From Ottelia alismoides (lineage: Eukaryota; Streptophyta; Magnoliopsida; Alismatales; Hydrocharitaceae): a stretch of DNA of 64,000 nucleotides. The stretch is from positions 124,001 through 188,000 of the forward strand of contig JAZKJV010011603.1 of the NCBI GenBank assembly GCA_037367405.1. Reading direction: 5' to 3'. Positions within the stretch are counted from its first letter, which is position 1. Each line of letters starts with the position of its first letter. Shown here piece after piece: positions 42,972 to 53,850 of the stretch. The notes beneath the pieces were generated by a model. That model ran no database searches. It saw nothing but the letters and a program-made list of their open reading frames with translations, and had not been told where the DNA came from. Both the position numbers and the translations under genes were made by a program.

Positions 42972-45450
42972 TGTTGAACATGCGAGCCCACGAGAGCCAT
43001 TATGCAATAAATGTTATTGCAAATCATTCCATTATCTGAAATGAAGAATAACTAATTTGTATAGCAGGTCCCTTAGTACAATTAGGGTTATGTGCCATGG
43101 CCATCTTGATGATCATACAACAGTTGATTCAATAGTTGAATCATAGAGGCTGGTGCTTTGATGATATCTACAGAGTTAGATTGAAGACTCATCAATCACC
43201 ATCAAATGATTGTTAAGAGAGGATCTATAGCCTAAGAGGGAGATAGCAATCCTTTCTCTAAAGGTCGATATCTAACCAACCTCTCGATACAGGCCCTCTG
43301 CATAGGAATAGAAATTCGGAGGTGTTAGATAAGTTAGGTCAAAGAATTGACTTAACGAGATCGAGATAACCAAGACATATGTCAGATGCTTTCACGATAT
43401 AGGCACGCATCCTCTGACCAGAGACAGATATGTTACTATGTGTTTGAGTATGTACATTTGGCAGACCGATAGGTTGATGATCTAACCAAGTTCTATACAC
43501 CGACGTGCTGATGTGCATACAAGAGCATATGAGTAATATGATCTCTCAAAGGGATCATACAGGTTCAATACTGAACTGAAAGACATGAGCTTACTCATGA
43601 GATATACGGTCGTCTCGCTTTGGAAGCTTGACTGAATTTATAGATTTGATATACGCTTTTGGAAAGTATATGATCAATACCTAGATATGATATATGCTTT
43701 TGAAAAGTGTATGATCGATACCGACTCCCAATGATTAAATGAGAAACTTATTGATAAACCCTAAAGAAGATAGACTAAATAAGATCTAAACCTTCGGGTT
43801 TATTCTAGGTCTTCCAGTATGCAAGATGCATGTGTACTAGGAATACTCGAGGGTGATGTGATCAATAAACGATTGTATAACCATGACGCTTCCATTCCGA
43901 TGGAGTGATGAAACCGGTCTGGATTTTAGTGACTCCTCTCAATAGAGAAGTAATCTAATCTTAGTCCAAATGTTAGACATTAATCTGAATGTGATTCAGA
44001 TGCAATGAAAAGATTAGATTTACCATTTTTATTTAATCAAACATCTGTGGGAGGTCCGCTTGATCTGGATTTGAGATATGATCTCAATATCCAACTCACT
44101 ATACGTGGAGCGTACGATCGCCATTTTCTTATCTCCAAGTATCTGCGGAGAAAGCACATTATTCTTGAAAGAGTTTAAGAATAATTTCAATGTTGATATT
44201 GTATCTGAGCATTAAGCAAAATCGATAATTAAATGTGATTTAATTATCATAAATAATTTGAATATGATTCATGGTATTTGTACATATGAGAAGAGTTATC
44301 TTGGATAATTTTAATGTGGATATTACTATCCATAATAATCATGGATATTATAAATATGATTTATAATATGTTGGAGAGATTTAATTGTACATAGAATTAC
44401 AAATTTAATGTTATTGAATTGGATTCACATTAGACAATTAATTGTATATTCAATTTACATATTATGTTGGATGTATAAATATGATTCATATTAGTTAATT
44501 GCATGATTGAAATTTTCACAATATTAATTTTGGAAATTATTTTTGTGAATTTTTGATGCAATAATTGTTATTGCATATTAATTTATATATATATATAGAG
44601 AGAGAGAGAGAGATATAGATAAAGGAAGACTTAATCGCTTTATGGTGGCCGTCCACCTTGAGTTGTTCAAGAGGGGGGACAGTCACCCTATTTTTAGTAA
44701 AGGAACTTGGTCTTCCACATTATCTATGTATATTGATTAATTTTAAAATGAATTAATTATTATCTTGAAAATGATATAGTTAATTTGTTTTAAACTAATT
44801 GTTGTTGCATTTTGGAGCAACAAATCATTGTCATTGATTAATAAACTTTTAATCTATACCGTAGATTAAGAGAGCACATGGATCGATACCCATATGCATC
44901 TAACTAGTATAAAAGGAACGGCAACCCTTCCCTTTTGGACAACTATAATTTCAAGAGGAATTAAACTCTCTTCATATCTCTCTATAGTCGCCCCCCTCTC
45001 TATATCAATATAGTGGCTGTCCACTTATTGACTTAGAGAATCTCGTAGTCACCGCGACGTTGTTGTTCTACCGGATCGACTACTCGGAGATCTTCGCATC
45101 TTCGGTGCCTCTCGCTCGTGGAGAAGACATCAGATTTCGTGAGACGAGATCAAGAGATCTGCTGCTCGTATCAACTTGGATTACGAGGAGCACGTATTTC
45201 ATCAACGTGCTCGCAAGCGTCTCCTCTGTTGGATCGGATTTGAGACGGGAGGTCTCTTACTTTAGAGACTCGATCGCAACCATGCTTCAAGAGATAACCC
45301 TAATACCCGTTTGTGGTTTAGATGAAACGATTTGTGAAGTATTCTCGGATCATGTGGTTTTATCTCTTTAAATTTTTTTAAATTCCATTGTCCTGAGCGA
45401 CTAGTATGACTAGTCGCTCCCGATCGCATATGATGCGATCTTTACACTTC
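42972..45450 (+). repeat. Copia E 3' LTR, about 2.5 kb, end uncertain
   Basis: It begins TGTTGAACATGCG after AGTAGGAGAT, the usual context of a copia polypurine tract and LTR start. A TATA box (TAGTATAAAAGG) lies near 44911, followed by a 5'-UTR-like zone with CTCTCTATATC repeats and a GC-richer region at 45000-45370 holding a 103-codon plus frame without recognisable domain. A TA/GA microsatellite lies at 44585-44610. The end was placed near 45400-45600 by context only. Confidence 0.5.
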
Positions 45451-46059
45451 CGTGATGCGCTTAAAGTTACTCCCAGAAGACAACTAAGTCTTGACTCTCT
45501 GATACTTACACACGGATCTGGTCAGCCGCTCAGGGAGATTCGAGTCTTGCCACGTACTACAGGCTGCTAACTAGCCTTTTTAAGGAGCTCCTGATTTTCC
45601 AGCCAACATGTTGTGATCAATAGGTGGGAGAGCGATCTGAATGGCAGGTCTACCGATTCCTCTCTGAACTGCATCCATGATACAAACTTGTGAATGACCA
45701 GTTTTTTACGGTTGTCACCTTGCCATCGACTGTGATCATCTTTAATCGTATGTAGGAACTCGAGACATCTGTTGAGCGTCCTTCCACTACACCATATGCA
45801 GAGACTATGGCTCACTATGCATCGTCAGTGAACAGAGGGCGACAAAGATTCCAGGGAGGATGAGGTCGTGACTTTGATAGTGGATGTGGCCGCGAATCAG
45901 GGCGTGGACGTGTAGTGGCCGTGGACGTGATTCTACTACTTCTCGGTATCCAACGTGCATACATTGTGGTCGCTGGAACCACCCGTCTGAGCATTGCTAG
46001 ACAAAGTTTTGCATACAGACCAATGCCAACAGTGCCTATGAGACAGCATGGTTTCAAAT

Positions 46060-46251
46060 AACCTGATAATATCGACAATATATAGGTATCAACAAAGGAC
46101 CGATATCGATACCAATATGGTGATATGGCCACCTTTTTCAACCCTTCCTGCACAAATCAGCATCAATATGGAGCGATATTTCGACGATATATTACTAATA
46201 TATCGTTTAAATATCATACGACAAGATACTGATATGGATACTGATATCGAC
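46060..46251. mobile_element. MITE-like insert with GATATCGATA words
   Basis: About 190 bp rich in GATATCGAT and CGATAT words, interrupting Copia C gag. Eight-base near-duplicates (TTTCAAAT 46052-46059; ATTTAAAT 46252-46259, 6 of 8) flank it. The terminal repeat is not clear, so the hAT-type assignment is tentative. Confidence 0.35.
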
Positions 46252-46386
46252 ATTTAAATCCTTGTGAGGAAGCCTCCTATGAGCCGTCAGATGATACAAC
46301 AGAGGACACACCCCATCAGCATTCCGATGGACCACAAGCACCCTTTACAGCTTTTGAATACTCCCTGAGGCAACTTCTACAAAAGT

Positions 46387-46932
46387 ACGGTTGTTAATCA
46401 AACTGAACTTTAATGAACGAACCTATGTTCGAGTTCAGTTCGATAAGAAACTTAGAAAGTTCAAGTTTGGTGCCATAAATGTTCGATAGGTTATGTTCAA
46501 GTTTGAGTTTGTTTAAAAATCGAATGTTCGAGCTCGGTTCGATAATAGTTCGTTAACGATTTAACTTAGCTCAAACTTGTTTATATGAACAAGTTTGAAA
46601 CTGAAGTTCGATAATAAGGTTTTATAAGCAGTAAAAATAAGAAATTATTCAAATTAAAGTAGTATAAAGCCTAATAAATACCATAATTTCTTTTATCCAA
46701 AATTTATCATGTGCATAAATATGAAATTACACAAAGAAATGCACATACATATACACATGTAGATCGAACTCGAACTTTATCGAACGAACATATGTTATGT
46801 TCATCATTAAGCTATCGAACTAAAATTTGAAGTTCATGTTCAGTTCGTTTAGAAACGAACAAACATTTTTCGAACTATTATCGAACAAACTCTAATCAAA
46901 TACGAACATGTTCAGCTCGATAACAACCCTAT
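46387..46932. mobile_element. hAT-type MITE with TTCGA/GAAC subterminal words
   Basis: The ends are inverted: the left reads GGTTGTTAATCAAACTGAAC and the right, reverse-complemented, reads GGGTTGTTATCGAGCTGAAC. The flanks ACAAAAGT (46379-46386) and GCAGAAGT (46933-46940) match at 6 of 8 bases. The body carries many GTTCGA, CGAAC and TTCGATAA words in both orientations. It has no coding potential. Confidence 0.6.
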
Positions 46933-47209
46933 GCAGAAGTCCAACACATCTACTAGTGACAATACTACATCCGCACCCACTGCTAGTTTGGCTACAACTT
47001 CATGTACAATAGCCAACTTTGTTTCTACTTCTAGTACTGCTTGAAATATTGACTCAGGGGCATCCACACATTTGACGGGAGAAGATAGTCTACTTACCCT
47101 TTTCTCAATCCTCTACTTCTGTGTGGAGTTCATTATGCTATTGCATTTCCTCTTAGTCTATTTATCTATTTAGAAGCTAGTACTGAGCTTAATTGTAGGG
47201 TTATTTTTT

Positions 47210-48850
47210 ATGAGTTTTATTGTTATTTTCAGGACATCCGGACGAGGCATATTTTTGGTGGGGGATATGAGAAGAATGCCCTTTATTATCTTGACATTTG
47301 ATCTGATTGTAGTTTTGTTGACATTGTGTGATTGTGTCTATCTCCGTCGATCCTCCACTCTAGCATCTTCGCTTGGATACCCTTATATCAAGGCTATCTC
47401 CATGATGTTCCATGAACTCTCTAAACTGAAGCCCTTTGAGTGAGAGGCGTGTCAGTTTGGGAAACATCATCGAGCACCCTACCCTGCACGTGCCGAGCCT
47501 CATCGTGAAGATCCTTTTTTTCTTGTTTATTGTGACATATAGGGACCCAGTCCAGTACGTACTCTGAGTGGACATAAATATTTTACTGTTTTTGTTTATG
47601 ATTATAGTCGATCCTCTTGGGTTTATCTGTTGAAGAAACATTCAGATATCAATAAAATCGTCAAGAATTTATTTCAGTACATCAAAATTGTCTTCTCCAC
47701 TTGTGTTCAAATTTTTCGTTTTGATAATACTTTAGAATTCACACAACATGATTTGATGACTTTCTTTGCTTCTCGGGGAATTATCCATCAAACGTCATGT
47801 ATGTATACTTCTCAGCAAAATGAGGCAGCGAAACGGAAACTAGGACATCTTCTAGATGTTGCTTGGTCCCTTCTCAATCAGATGAAGGTTCCGAAAACCT
47901 ACTGAGCCGATGTTGTTCTTATAGTTGTCCATCTTATCAACATGGTCCTATCTTCGATTCTAAAGGGGTCTGCTCCTTTTGTGTTACTTTATATTTATGA
48001 ATCGCCCTTCTTGTTACTTATAAGAATCTTTGGGTGTATAGCTTTCGTACACAATTTTCATATTGTTGATAAATTCTCACCTAGGGTGATCAAATGTGTC
48101 TTTTTTGGCTATTCTCGCACCCAAAAGGGTTACAAGTGTTATGACCCTGATGGGCATCGATGCTACATTTCTACATATGTTATCTTCTTTGAACAGACTA
48201 GTTTCTTTACACATCATGACATGGATATTCCTTTGGATCTTCCTAAGCCACCAATTGTGCATAAGTGCAAGCATATATCTGTGATTGCTCCTGTGCCTTT
48301 GCATGTTCCTTTTTTGTAGGATGGGATGCCATCTTCAAGTGTCCCCACCACTGCCACCCCGTATGCTCCTCAAGAGCTTCCCATAGCTCTCTGCAGAACT
48401 AAAAGCCAATGTACCACCCTATGTCTCATTTCACTTCTACTGCTAGATTATCGTGCAATGACAAGAGATATATTGATGCCCCCATGACTATTTATGTTCC
48501 TAGATATCATCATAGTGCTTTACATGATTATGGTTGGCAACATGCAATAAATGAGGAAATGGATTCTCTCACATCCATAGCTAGTGGCATGCAATGAATG
48601 AGGAAATGGACATATGGCTTGCAGATGGGGCTTCACAACCAAATAGTCACATGACGGGTCCATTGACAAATTAAAAGCATGGTTGGCTAATAAAGGTTTT
48701 ACACAAATTTATAGGGTTGACTACTTTGAGACCTTCTCTGCAGTAGCATGAATGGGCTCTATTCGCATTATTCTTTCAGTGGCTGCAAACAAGGGATGGC
48801 ATATCGTTCAGCTTGATGTGAAGAAAGCCTTCATGTATGGCGATCTTGAG
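47210..48850 (+). pseudogene. Copia C integrase and N-terminal RT
   Basis: Integrase reads in frame pieces: YSRSSWVYLLKKHSDINKIV, FRFDNTLEFTQHDL and YTSQQNEAAKRKLGHLL. The catalytic Glu position in the usual NGVAERKxR is altered (NEAAKRKL), so catalysis is doubtful. The C-terminal signature CVFFGYSRTQKGYKCYDPDGHRC is clear at about 48088-48165. The RT N-terminal WQHAINEEMDSLTS and the stretch up to GDLE follow at 48530-48850. Confidence 0.75.
48846..48850. repeat. Family N target-site duplication, left copy
   Basis: TTGAG here is repeated exactly at 52027-52031, and the RT reading frame of Copia C continues across the two copies. Confidence 0.92.
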
Positions 48851-49339
48851 TGATGCAGATCGAAATTCGCAACGGTGGAAAATAATTAATTTGACGGTGG
48901 AAATTTGGTGGAAGAAGAAATTGGAGGGATGGAGAAGAGAAAGCACGCCGGTTGCGCGGGAATCGAGAAAGAATCGCGAAGATCACGTGGAGGGAGAAGA
49001 GATAAGGGAAGGAGAGAAGAGAGATAAATCTCAATTTTAATTGCAACTTAAACTGTTTAAAATTAATAGACTACCACCCCTTTATATAGGAGGGATGGGA
49101 TTATAGAATTAGAAAGAAATTTCAAAGTTAAAATTCAAATTTGACTCTAACTTATCCTAATTGACTCTAACCGATTGACTACCTTAATAACCAATTAACC
49201 ATTTAATTTGAGATCACACGCAATCTCTTTATTTAAAATAAAATTGCGACAACTCAATTATTTGTAAATAAAATGAGACTCTAATTAACGGACGAAAATA
49301 AATAAATAAGACCCTATTTATTAGTAGCATGTTGTATCA
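48851..49339 (-). repeat. Family N 3' LTR
   Basis: 489 bp, TGATGCAGATCG...TTGTATCA on plus. The minus-strand TATA box is within CCTCCTATATAAAGGGG near 49080. It aligns with 51570-52026 and with 38330-38778. Confidence 0.85.
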
Positions 49340-49443
49340 ACTCTCTTCCGCTTGAAAAATTCATCTTCCGACGAATTGCTTGATCTTTGAGCTGTCGGTA
49401 GAGAATTCCATGTGGATTGGTTAATCAGATCTCCCCAATTTAG

Positions 49444-50500
49444 TTATTTTTCCATGTTACGTTTATAATTTTTTTCCACCGAAGGATATGGCTGCAAAAG
49501 TTCTACCCCTTTACTTAATATAGCTCTTCTTAAGTTCCCACCAAGTTTTCCATTGAAATAAATTATGCTTAAAGGAGGGCCTCCTTTGAAAATTTGCCAA
49601 CTATATCTCATACTATTAATTGGAAGGAAGTCGAATCCCCTTGCACATAGAACCCACGTTAGGGTTTTTCTTTTCTCCAGGATGTGGCGGCAGCGGGAGC
49701 AGAGTGGGAGCAGGAGGCGATGGTGGTTGCGAGGAAGCCGACGCGGGTGGCGGTGTGGCTCCACCAGAAGCAGAAGTTGGCGGCGATGGACGGGTGGCAT
49801 CGGGGCAGTGGCGTTGGGGCAGCAGAAGGGGGTCTGGACGAGGTAGCTAGCGTGGCGGAGGAGGCACGCCGATATGGACTCGGGGTAGGGGTCCCTGCGA
49901 CAGCGAGGCCGAAGCGGGAGATGTTTGGATGGGACGATGGGGCTGAAGAGAGGGTGGATGGGTTGTTTTGCTCGTGCAGGGGACTGGAATCAGCACGTTT
50001 GGAAGGGGATTTTGTGATGTTGTAGGTGGATATGGCATGGTTAATGGGGTTGTGGGCTGCGGGGTAGTTAAGAGGGATACCTGGGTGGTCGTTGGTGGTG
50101 CAAGGGCGACAAAGGGAGGCTGCAGAGGGACTGTCGAGGTTGTTTGATTGGCGGAGGAGACCGGTAGCGGGGCTGGAGAGGTTGGGGAAGGTGCTGGGGC
50201 AGCCGGAGGTGGTAGTGTGGTTGGTAGGTTTTTTGTTTTTGCTAGAAATGCTTTCGGAAATGGTGGTCATAGATCTGAATATACCTGGACAGTGGCTTCG
50301 GAGTTGGTTTTGGGGATGGAATGGGGTTGCAGCGGCATTGGGAAGATTGCCAATGGTGCGGGGGTGGTGGAGGGGACCCGTGCGAGGGTTGCGGATGGCG
50401 CTGGAGTTGAATTCTCCGGCGACTGCAGGTCTGAAATGACCTGGACAGCAAGCAGATCGTCGATGACGGCGATTTTTTCTTGTTTTTCTTCATCGGAAAT
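49444..50500 (-). other. Family N internal region, Pro/Ser/Thr-rich minus frames
   Basis: Two overlapping minus frames (50270-49659, 203 codons, and 49800-49444, 118 codons) and an N-terminal piece at 50517-50242 encode Pro/Ser/Thr/His-rich sequence without a known domain. The 49800-49444 frame shares GVELLQPYPSVEKNYKRNME with the truncated copy at 38776-39258. Frameshifts may have split a single longer ORF. The composition resembles low-complexity gag-like or linker protein, but I cannot assign it. Confidence 0.35.
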
Positions 50501-51555
50501 CTAGACAACGGCTTCAATGGTGGATTTCTTTGATCTGGCGGCTTTCTTGGAAGCGATTTCGGCGGCGCTTAGGGTCTCAAAATTGGCAACCAAAACCCGT
50601 AGTTTTGATTGGAAGTCGAGCAATATACCCATCATCTCCTTATTGTAGGCTTCGCCGGCTCGCCGTTTACGTTCCAACCAAGGTTTTAAAAAGCGTGAGG
50701 CGTATCGAGGCGTTTTCCCAGTATTGCCTCGAGGCGTAAGCCTCGAGGCGTATTGAGGCGTAAGCCTCATTCGTGGAAGAAATTTTTTCATAAAACATCA
50801 TAATTAACCATAATTACAATTTTCAAGTTCTAGAAATTTAATAGTTATGAGTAAATACATAACTCCATGATATTTTAAGGCTAATATCATGGTTTAAACA
50901 TCGAAGTTGTTATATAACACTCTTTTTTGGACTCTAAATCAGTAAGGAGTCAAGTAAATATAAATATGCAAGCACAATAATAGGTAACTTTCTGCAAAAT
51001 TTAAAGTCTTGAATAAAATTTACTAAAGGGGCTAGATGTAACACAAGATGCATATTAAGAGTAGAGGCATTAGATTTAATATCTCAAGATCCAAATTTTT
51101 GTTCATGTTGATATATAAAGAACATGCATAACAAAGTAAAAATAAGCTCAATACTTTAATAAACTAAAAAAATGCATTTTAGTGAATTGTGAGCTTATGG
51201 ACTTGAACATACTTGTCTATGAAAGATGAAAAGCCCACAATCAAAAAGAAAAGAAAAAAATATTGCAGAAAAAATTCAAAAAATCAGCACATAAATGAGG
51301 CTACGCCTCGAGGCAACGCCTCGAGGCTTACGCCTCGAGGCGCGCCTCATAAGCCTCGAGGCTTAAGCCTCATTGAGACTGCATGAGGCTATAGCCTCGA
51401 GGCGTTTTTCCTAGAAAAACGCCTCGAGGCGTACGCCTCAGCGCCTCGAGGCGCGTTTTTAAAAACAATGGTTCCAACGAATGATATTCTTCCGTTGCAT
51501 GCCAATGCGAACGTATGGACGGATCGTCAGATCGTGAGGATGATATGTATGGCAC
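50501..51555 (-). pseudogene. Family N first ORF, split by a hAT MITE
   Basis: On the minus strand an ATG at 51555 opens MPYISSSRSDD and continues to 51479. After the nested MITE it resumes in frame at 50670 with KRRAGEAYNKEMMGILLDFQ and VANFETLSAAEIASKKAARS, and stops at about 50501. The ORF starts about 15 bases after the LTR, directly downstream of the putative primer-binding site, where gag normally begins. The second part looks helical and basic, so a small gag-like or RNA-binding protein is possible. I recognise no family. Confidence 0.5.
50679..51470. mobile_element. hAT-type foldback MITE with GCCTCGAGGC arrays
   Basis: 792 bp flanked by an exact 8-bp duplication, GTTCCAAC (50671-50678; 51471-51478). 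The ends are inverted: CAAGGTTTTAAAAAGCG and, reverse-complemented, CATTGTTTTTAAAAACGCG. Both subterminal zones carry the palindrome GCCTCGAGGC, two copies on the left (about 50727-50752) and seven on the right (51305-51460). The central 500 bp is AT-rich without a gene. Eight-base duplications and this end motif fit hAT. Confidence 0.85.
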
Positions 51556-51569
51556 ACTCTAATACCAAT

Positions 51570-52026
51570 TGATGCAGATGAGAATTCTCAACTGTGGAAA
51601 ATAATTATTGAATGGTAAACAATATGGTGGAAGAAGAAATTAGAGGGAAAAAGAAGAGAAGGCCTGCCGGATGCGAGTGGTTTAAGGAGAGAAGCACGTA
51701 TATCGCGTCGAGGGAGAAGGAATAGAGAGAAGAGAGAGATAAATCTCAATTTTAATTGCAACTTGAACAGTTTAAAATTAATATACTACCACCCCTTTAT
51801 ATATGAGGGATTACAGAATTAGAAAGAAATTTCAAATAAAATTCAAATTTGACTCTAACTTATCCTAATTGACTCTAACCGAATAACTTAAATAACCAAT
51901 TGACTATTTAATTTGAAATCGCATGCGATCTCTTTATTTAAAATAAAATTGTGACAAAAATGAGACTCTAGTTAATGGACGAAAATAAATAAATAAGACC
52001 ATATTTATTAGTAGCGCGCTGCATCA
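51570..52026 (-). repeat. Family N 5' LTR
   Basis: 457 bp, TGATGCAGATGAG...CGCTGCATCA on plus. In the minus orientation it is upstream of the putative primer site. The TTGAG duplication follows at 52027. Confidence 0.85.
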
Positions 52027-53200
52027 TTGAGGAAGAGGTTTACATGATGCAACCTCTTGATTACGAAGTAGAGGGTGTTGTGTGTGTGTGTGCGTCGACT
52101 TCGTAAGGCAATCTATGATCTAAAGCAGAGTCCTCAAGCATGGTTTGACAGACTCACTACTGAGATCGTCTCTGGCTTTCAGAAAACAGCGCCCGACTCC
52201 TCCATTTTTTCCATAAGATGGTCCGCTGGTACTGTCATACTTGCAGTTTATGTTGATGATATGGTTGTCACATGTGATGATGATGAAGGCATACTAAAGA
52301 CCAAGGCTTTCCTTCAGAAGGTCTTCGTCACAAAGGATCATGGTCAACTAGGCTACTTCCTTGGCATAGAAGTGATACGCACTACAGAGGGACTTCATCT
52401 CTCATAGAGGAAGTATTGCTTGGATATCCTAACTGAGGCTGGATTACTTGGATGCAAGCCTCCTGGTATCCATGCAGAGTGCATACCCGAGGAAGCACTC
52501 TACTTCAGTTGATCATGTTTTTGAAGATACTACATTGTATGGAAGCCTGGTGGGCAAACTACTTTACCTTACTGTCACTAGGTTGGATATATTCTATGTT
52601 GTGAGCAGACCCAACCAACACATAGAACAACCACGTTACAGTCATTGGTATGATGTTCTTCAGATCATACGCTACTTGAAAAAATCATCAAGACGACGGA
52701 TCCTCTATGGGGCTAATGACCATATTGATGTAGGTGCATATGCTTATGCAAATTATGCTAGTTCACTTGAGGATTATTGCTCCTCTACAGGATAAGCTAT
52801 GATGGTTGGAGGAAATCATGTCACTTGGAGAAGCAAGAAATAGATTATAGCTCTAGATCCAGTGGAGAGGCAGAATACAAAGCGATAGCTCAAACTCCAT
52901 GTGAGCTTACTTGGTTATTCTCTTTTCTACAAGAACTTGGTATTGTTGTCACTACCCATGTTCCTCTATATTGTGACAACAAATTCGCTACATACAATGC
53001 TAAAAAAACATGTGTTTCATGATCAGACCAAGCACATAAACATTAACTCCCACTTTGCTCGTGATGTCGTATGAGGAGGGAAGATTACTACTCCACACAT
53101 CTCGTTCGACTTTCAGCTTGCAGATGCATTCACGGAAGCTTTACCAAAAAAGCACCTCTCGTGGATAACCTCCAAGTCGGGCATGATTGATAGATATACT
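52027..53200 (+). pseudogene. Copia C RT C-terminal part and RNase H
   Basis: RT resumes with EEVYMMQ and reads RLRKAIYDLKQSPQAWFDRL, then YVDDMVVTCDDDEG at the active site (catalytic Asp pair kept). A TAG near 52405 follows. Later frames give GKLLYLTVTRLDIFYVVSR, and RNase H pieces ASSLEDYCSSTG and SSGEAEYKAIAQTPCELTWL, then HDQTKHINI. Frameshifts separate the pieces. GT repeats occur at 52078-52092. Confidence 0.8.
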
Positions 53201-53215
53201 CCAACATGAGGGGTG

Positions 53216-53366
53216 TGTTAAAGACATCTTTATGTTTTATCTTATTTAGTTGTAACTCCTTAGGACCCTTTTATATAATTTCCCGTTTATGAGTGTTCTA
53301 GGGTTTCGGTCAATATATGAACCCCTAAACCTCTTAAATAAAATAATTCATTTTGTTCTTTCAACA
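53216..53366 (+). repeat. Copia C 3' LTR
   Basis: 151 bp, TGTTAAAGACATC...TTCTTTCAACA, preceded by the purine-rich GAGGGGTG. A TATA-like stretch (TTTTATATAATTTCCC) lies within it. Confidence 0.75.
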
Positions 53367-53850
53367 TTTTCTCCACAAAATACAACGGGATAAGATTTTG
53401 TGTAGGGTTGGTGGGAATCAGATAGAGGGGGGTGATGGAAATCCGACTATGGGTGTAAAAAGATAAGGACAAGGTTAATGCATCTAGAGAGACTGAGAGA
53501 GGATGACATGGTTGTGAGTTCTTGAGTTTGAAGGAGTTGAAACATGAGCTATCTTGTATGCGGCGATGTTGAATCAACATGGATAGGATGGTTGGGCACA
53601 AGGTAAGTTTCTCCTTTGTTGAAATAAATAATGTGGAAGCGATGATCAAGAACAAATAAGAACAAAGAAGAGCACCGAGATTTATGTAGAACCCGACTAC
53701 GTAAGGAGCGGAATGAAACCATAGGAGATGGCCTCTAGGGTGGGATATGCTATTGTGAATCTATCAATGAATACCAGAGGTGTGGAGCTACAGATAGACT
53801 GGAGTCCCACTTATATAATACAGAACTAAATAAGAGAGCAAGATAATTAA
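53367..53850. other. Intergenic sequence with a copia LTR-like remnant
   Basis: No gene is seen. Bases about 53620-53840 (ATAATGTGGAAGCGATG...GAGATTTATGTAGAACCCG...CACTTATATAATACAG) resemble the LTR of another copia lineage in minus orientation, without visible partner or coding sequence. Confidence 0.4.

Larger units (their letters stand above)
48851..52026 (-). mobile_element. Family N: complete non-autonomous LTR retrotransposon
   Basis: Two LTRs (48851-49339, 489 bp; 51570-52026, 457 bp) with TGATGCAG...TATCA/GCATCA ends and a perfect TTGAG duplication. In the minus orientation the sequence following the 51570-52026 LTR reads ATTGGTATTAGAGTGTGCC, resembling a Met-tRNA primer site. The sequence preceding the other LTR is purine-rich (GCGGAAGAGAGT), so the element runs right to left. 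TATATAAAGG lies in each LTR. The interior (about 1.4 kb without the nested MITE) encodes no protease, integrase or RT, so it must rely on another element. Confidence 0.88.
45560..53366 (+). mobile_element. Copia C: Ty1/copia element with three insertions
   Basis: Plus-strand copia reconstructed from pieces. Gag with a zinc knuckle (YPTCIHCGRWNHPSEHC) lies near 45950, interrupted at about 46060-46251 and 46387-46932. Protease (NIDSGASTHLTGE) lies near 47045. Integrase and the first RT part occupy 47450-48850. RT and RNase H continue at 52027-53200 after the family N insertion. The 3' LTR is 53216-53366. RT continues exactly across the family N insertion (KAFMYGDLE / EEVYMM). No 5' LTR was found, so the 5' end is truncated or lost under Copia E. 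Confidence 0.82.

Noticed and set aside
44585..44612. TA/GA microsatellite
   Set aside because: Ordinary simple repeat, noted only within the LTR entry.
45060..45371. A 103-codon frame in the Copia E LTR
   Set aside because: No known domain; it lies in the R/U5-like part of an LTR where open frames are common.
45815..46153. Minus frame rich in Arg and Pro
   Set aside because: It is opposite the Gly/Arg-rich gag region of Copia C; the sense strand explains it.
49684..50504. Plus-strand Gly/Trp/Arg-rich frames
   Set aside because: They run opposite the element's inferred direction in GC-biased sequence and contain no domain; more likely composition effects.
51300..51470. Direct-repeat array that might suggest a CRISPR-like structure
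   Set aside because: Units are palindromes with irregular 3-30-base spacing, inside a transposon with hAT duplications; there are no spacers of constant size and no cas genes.
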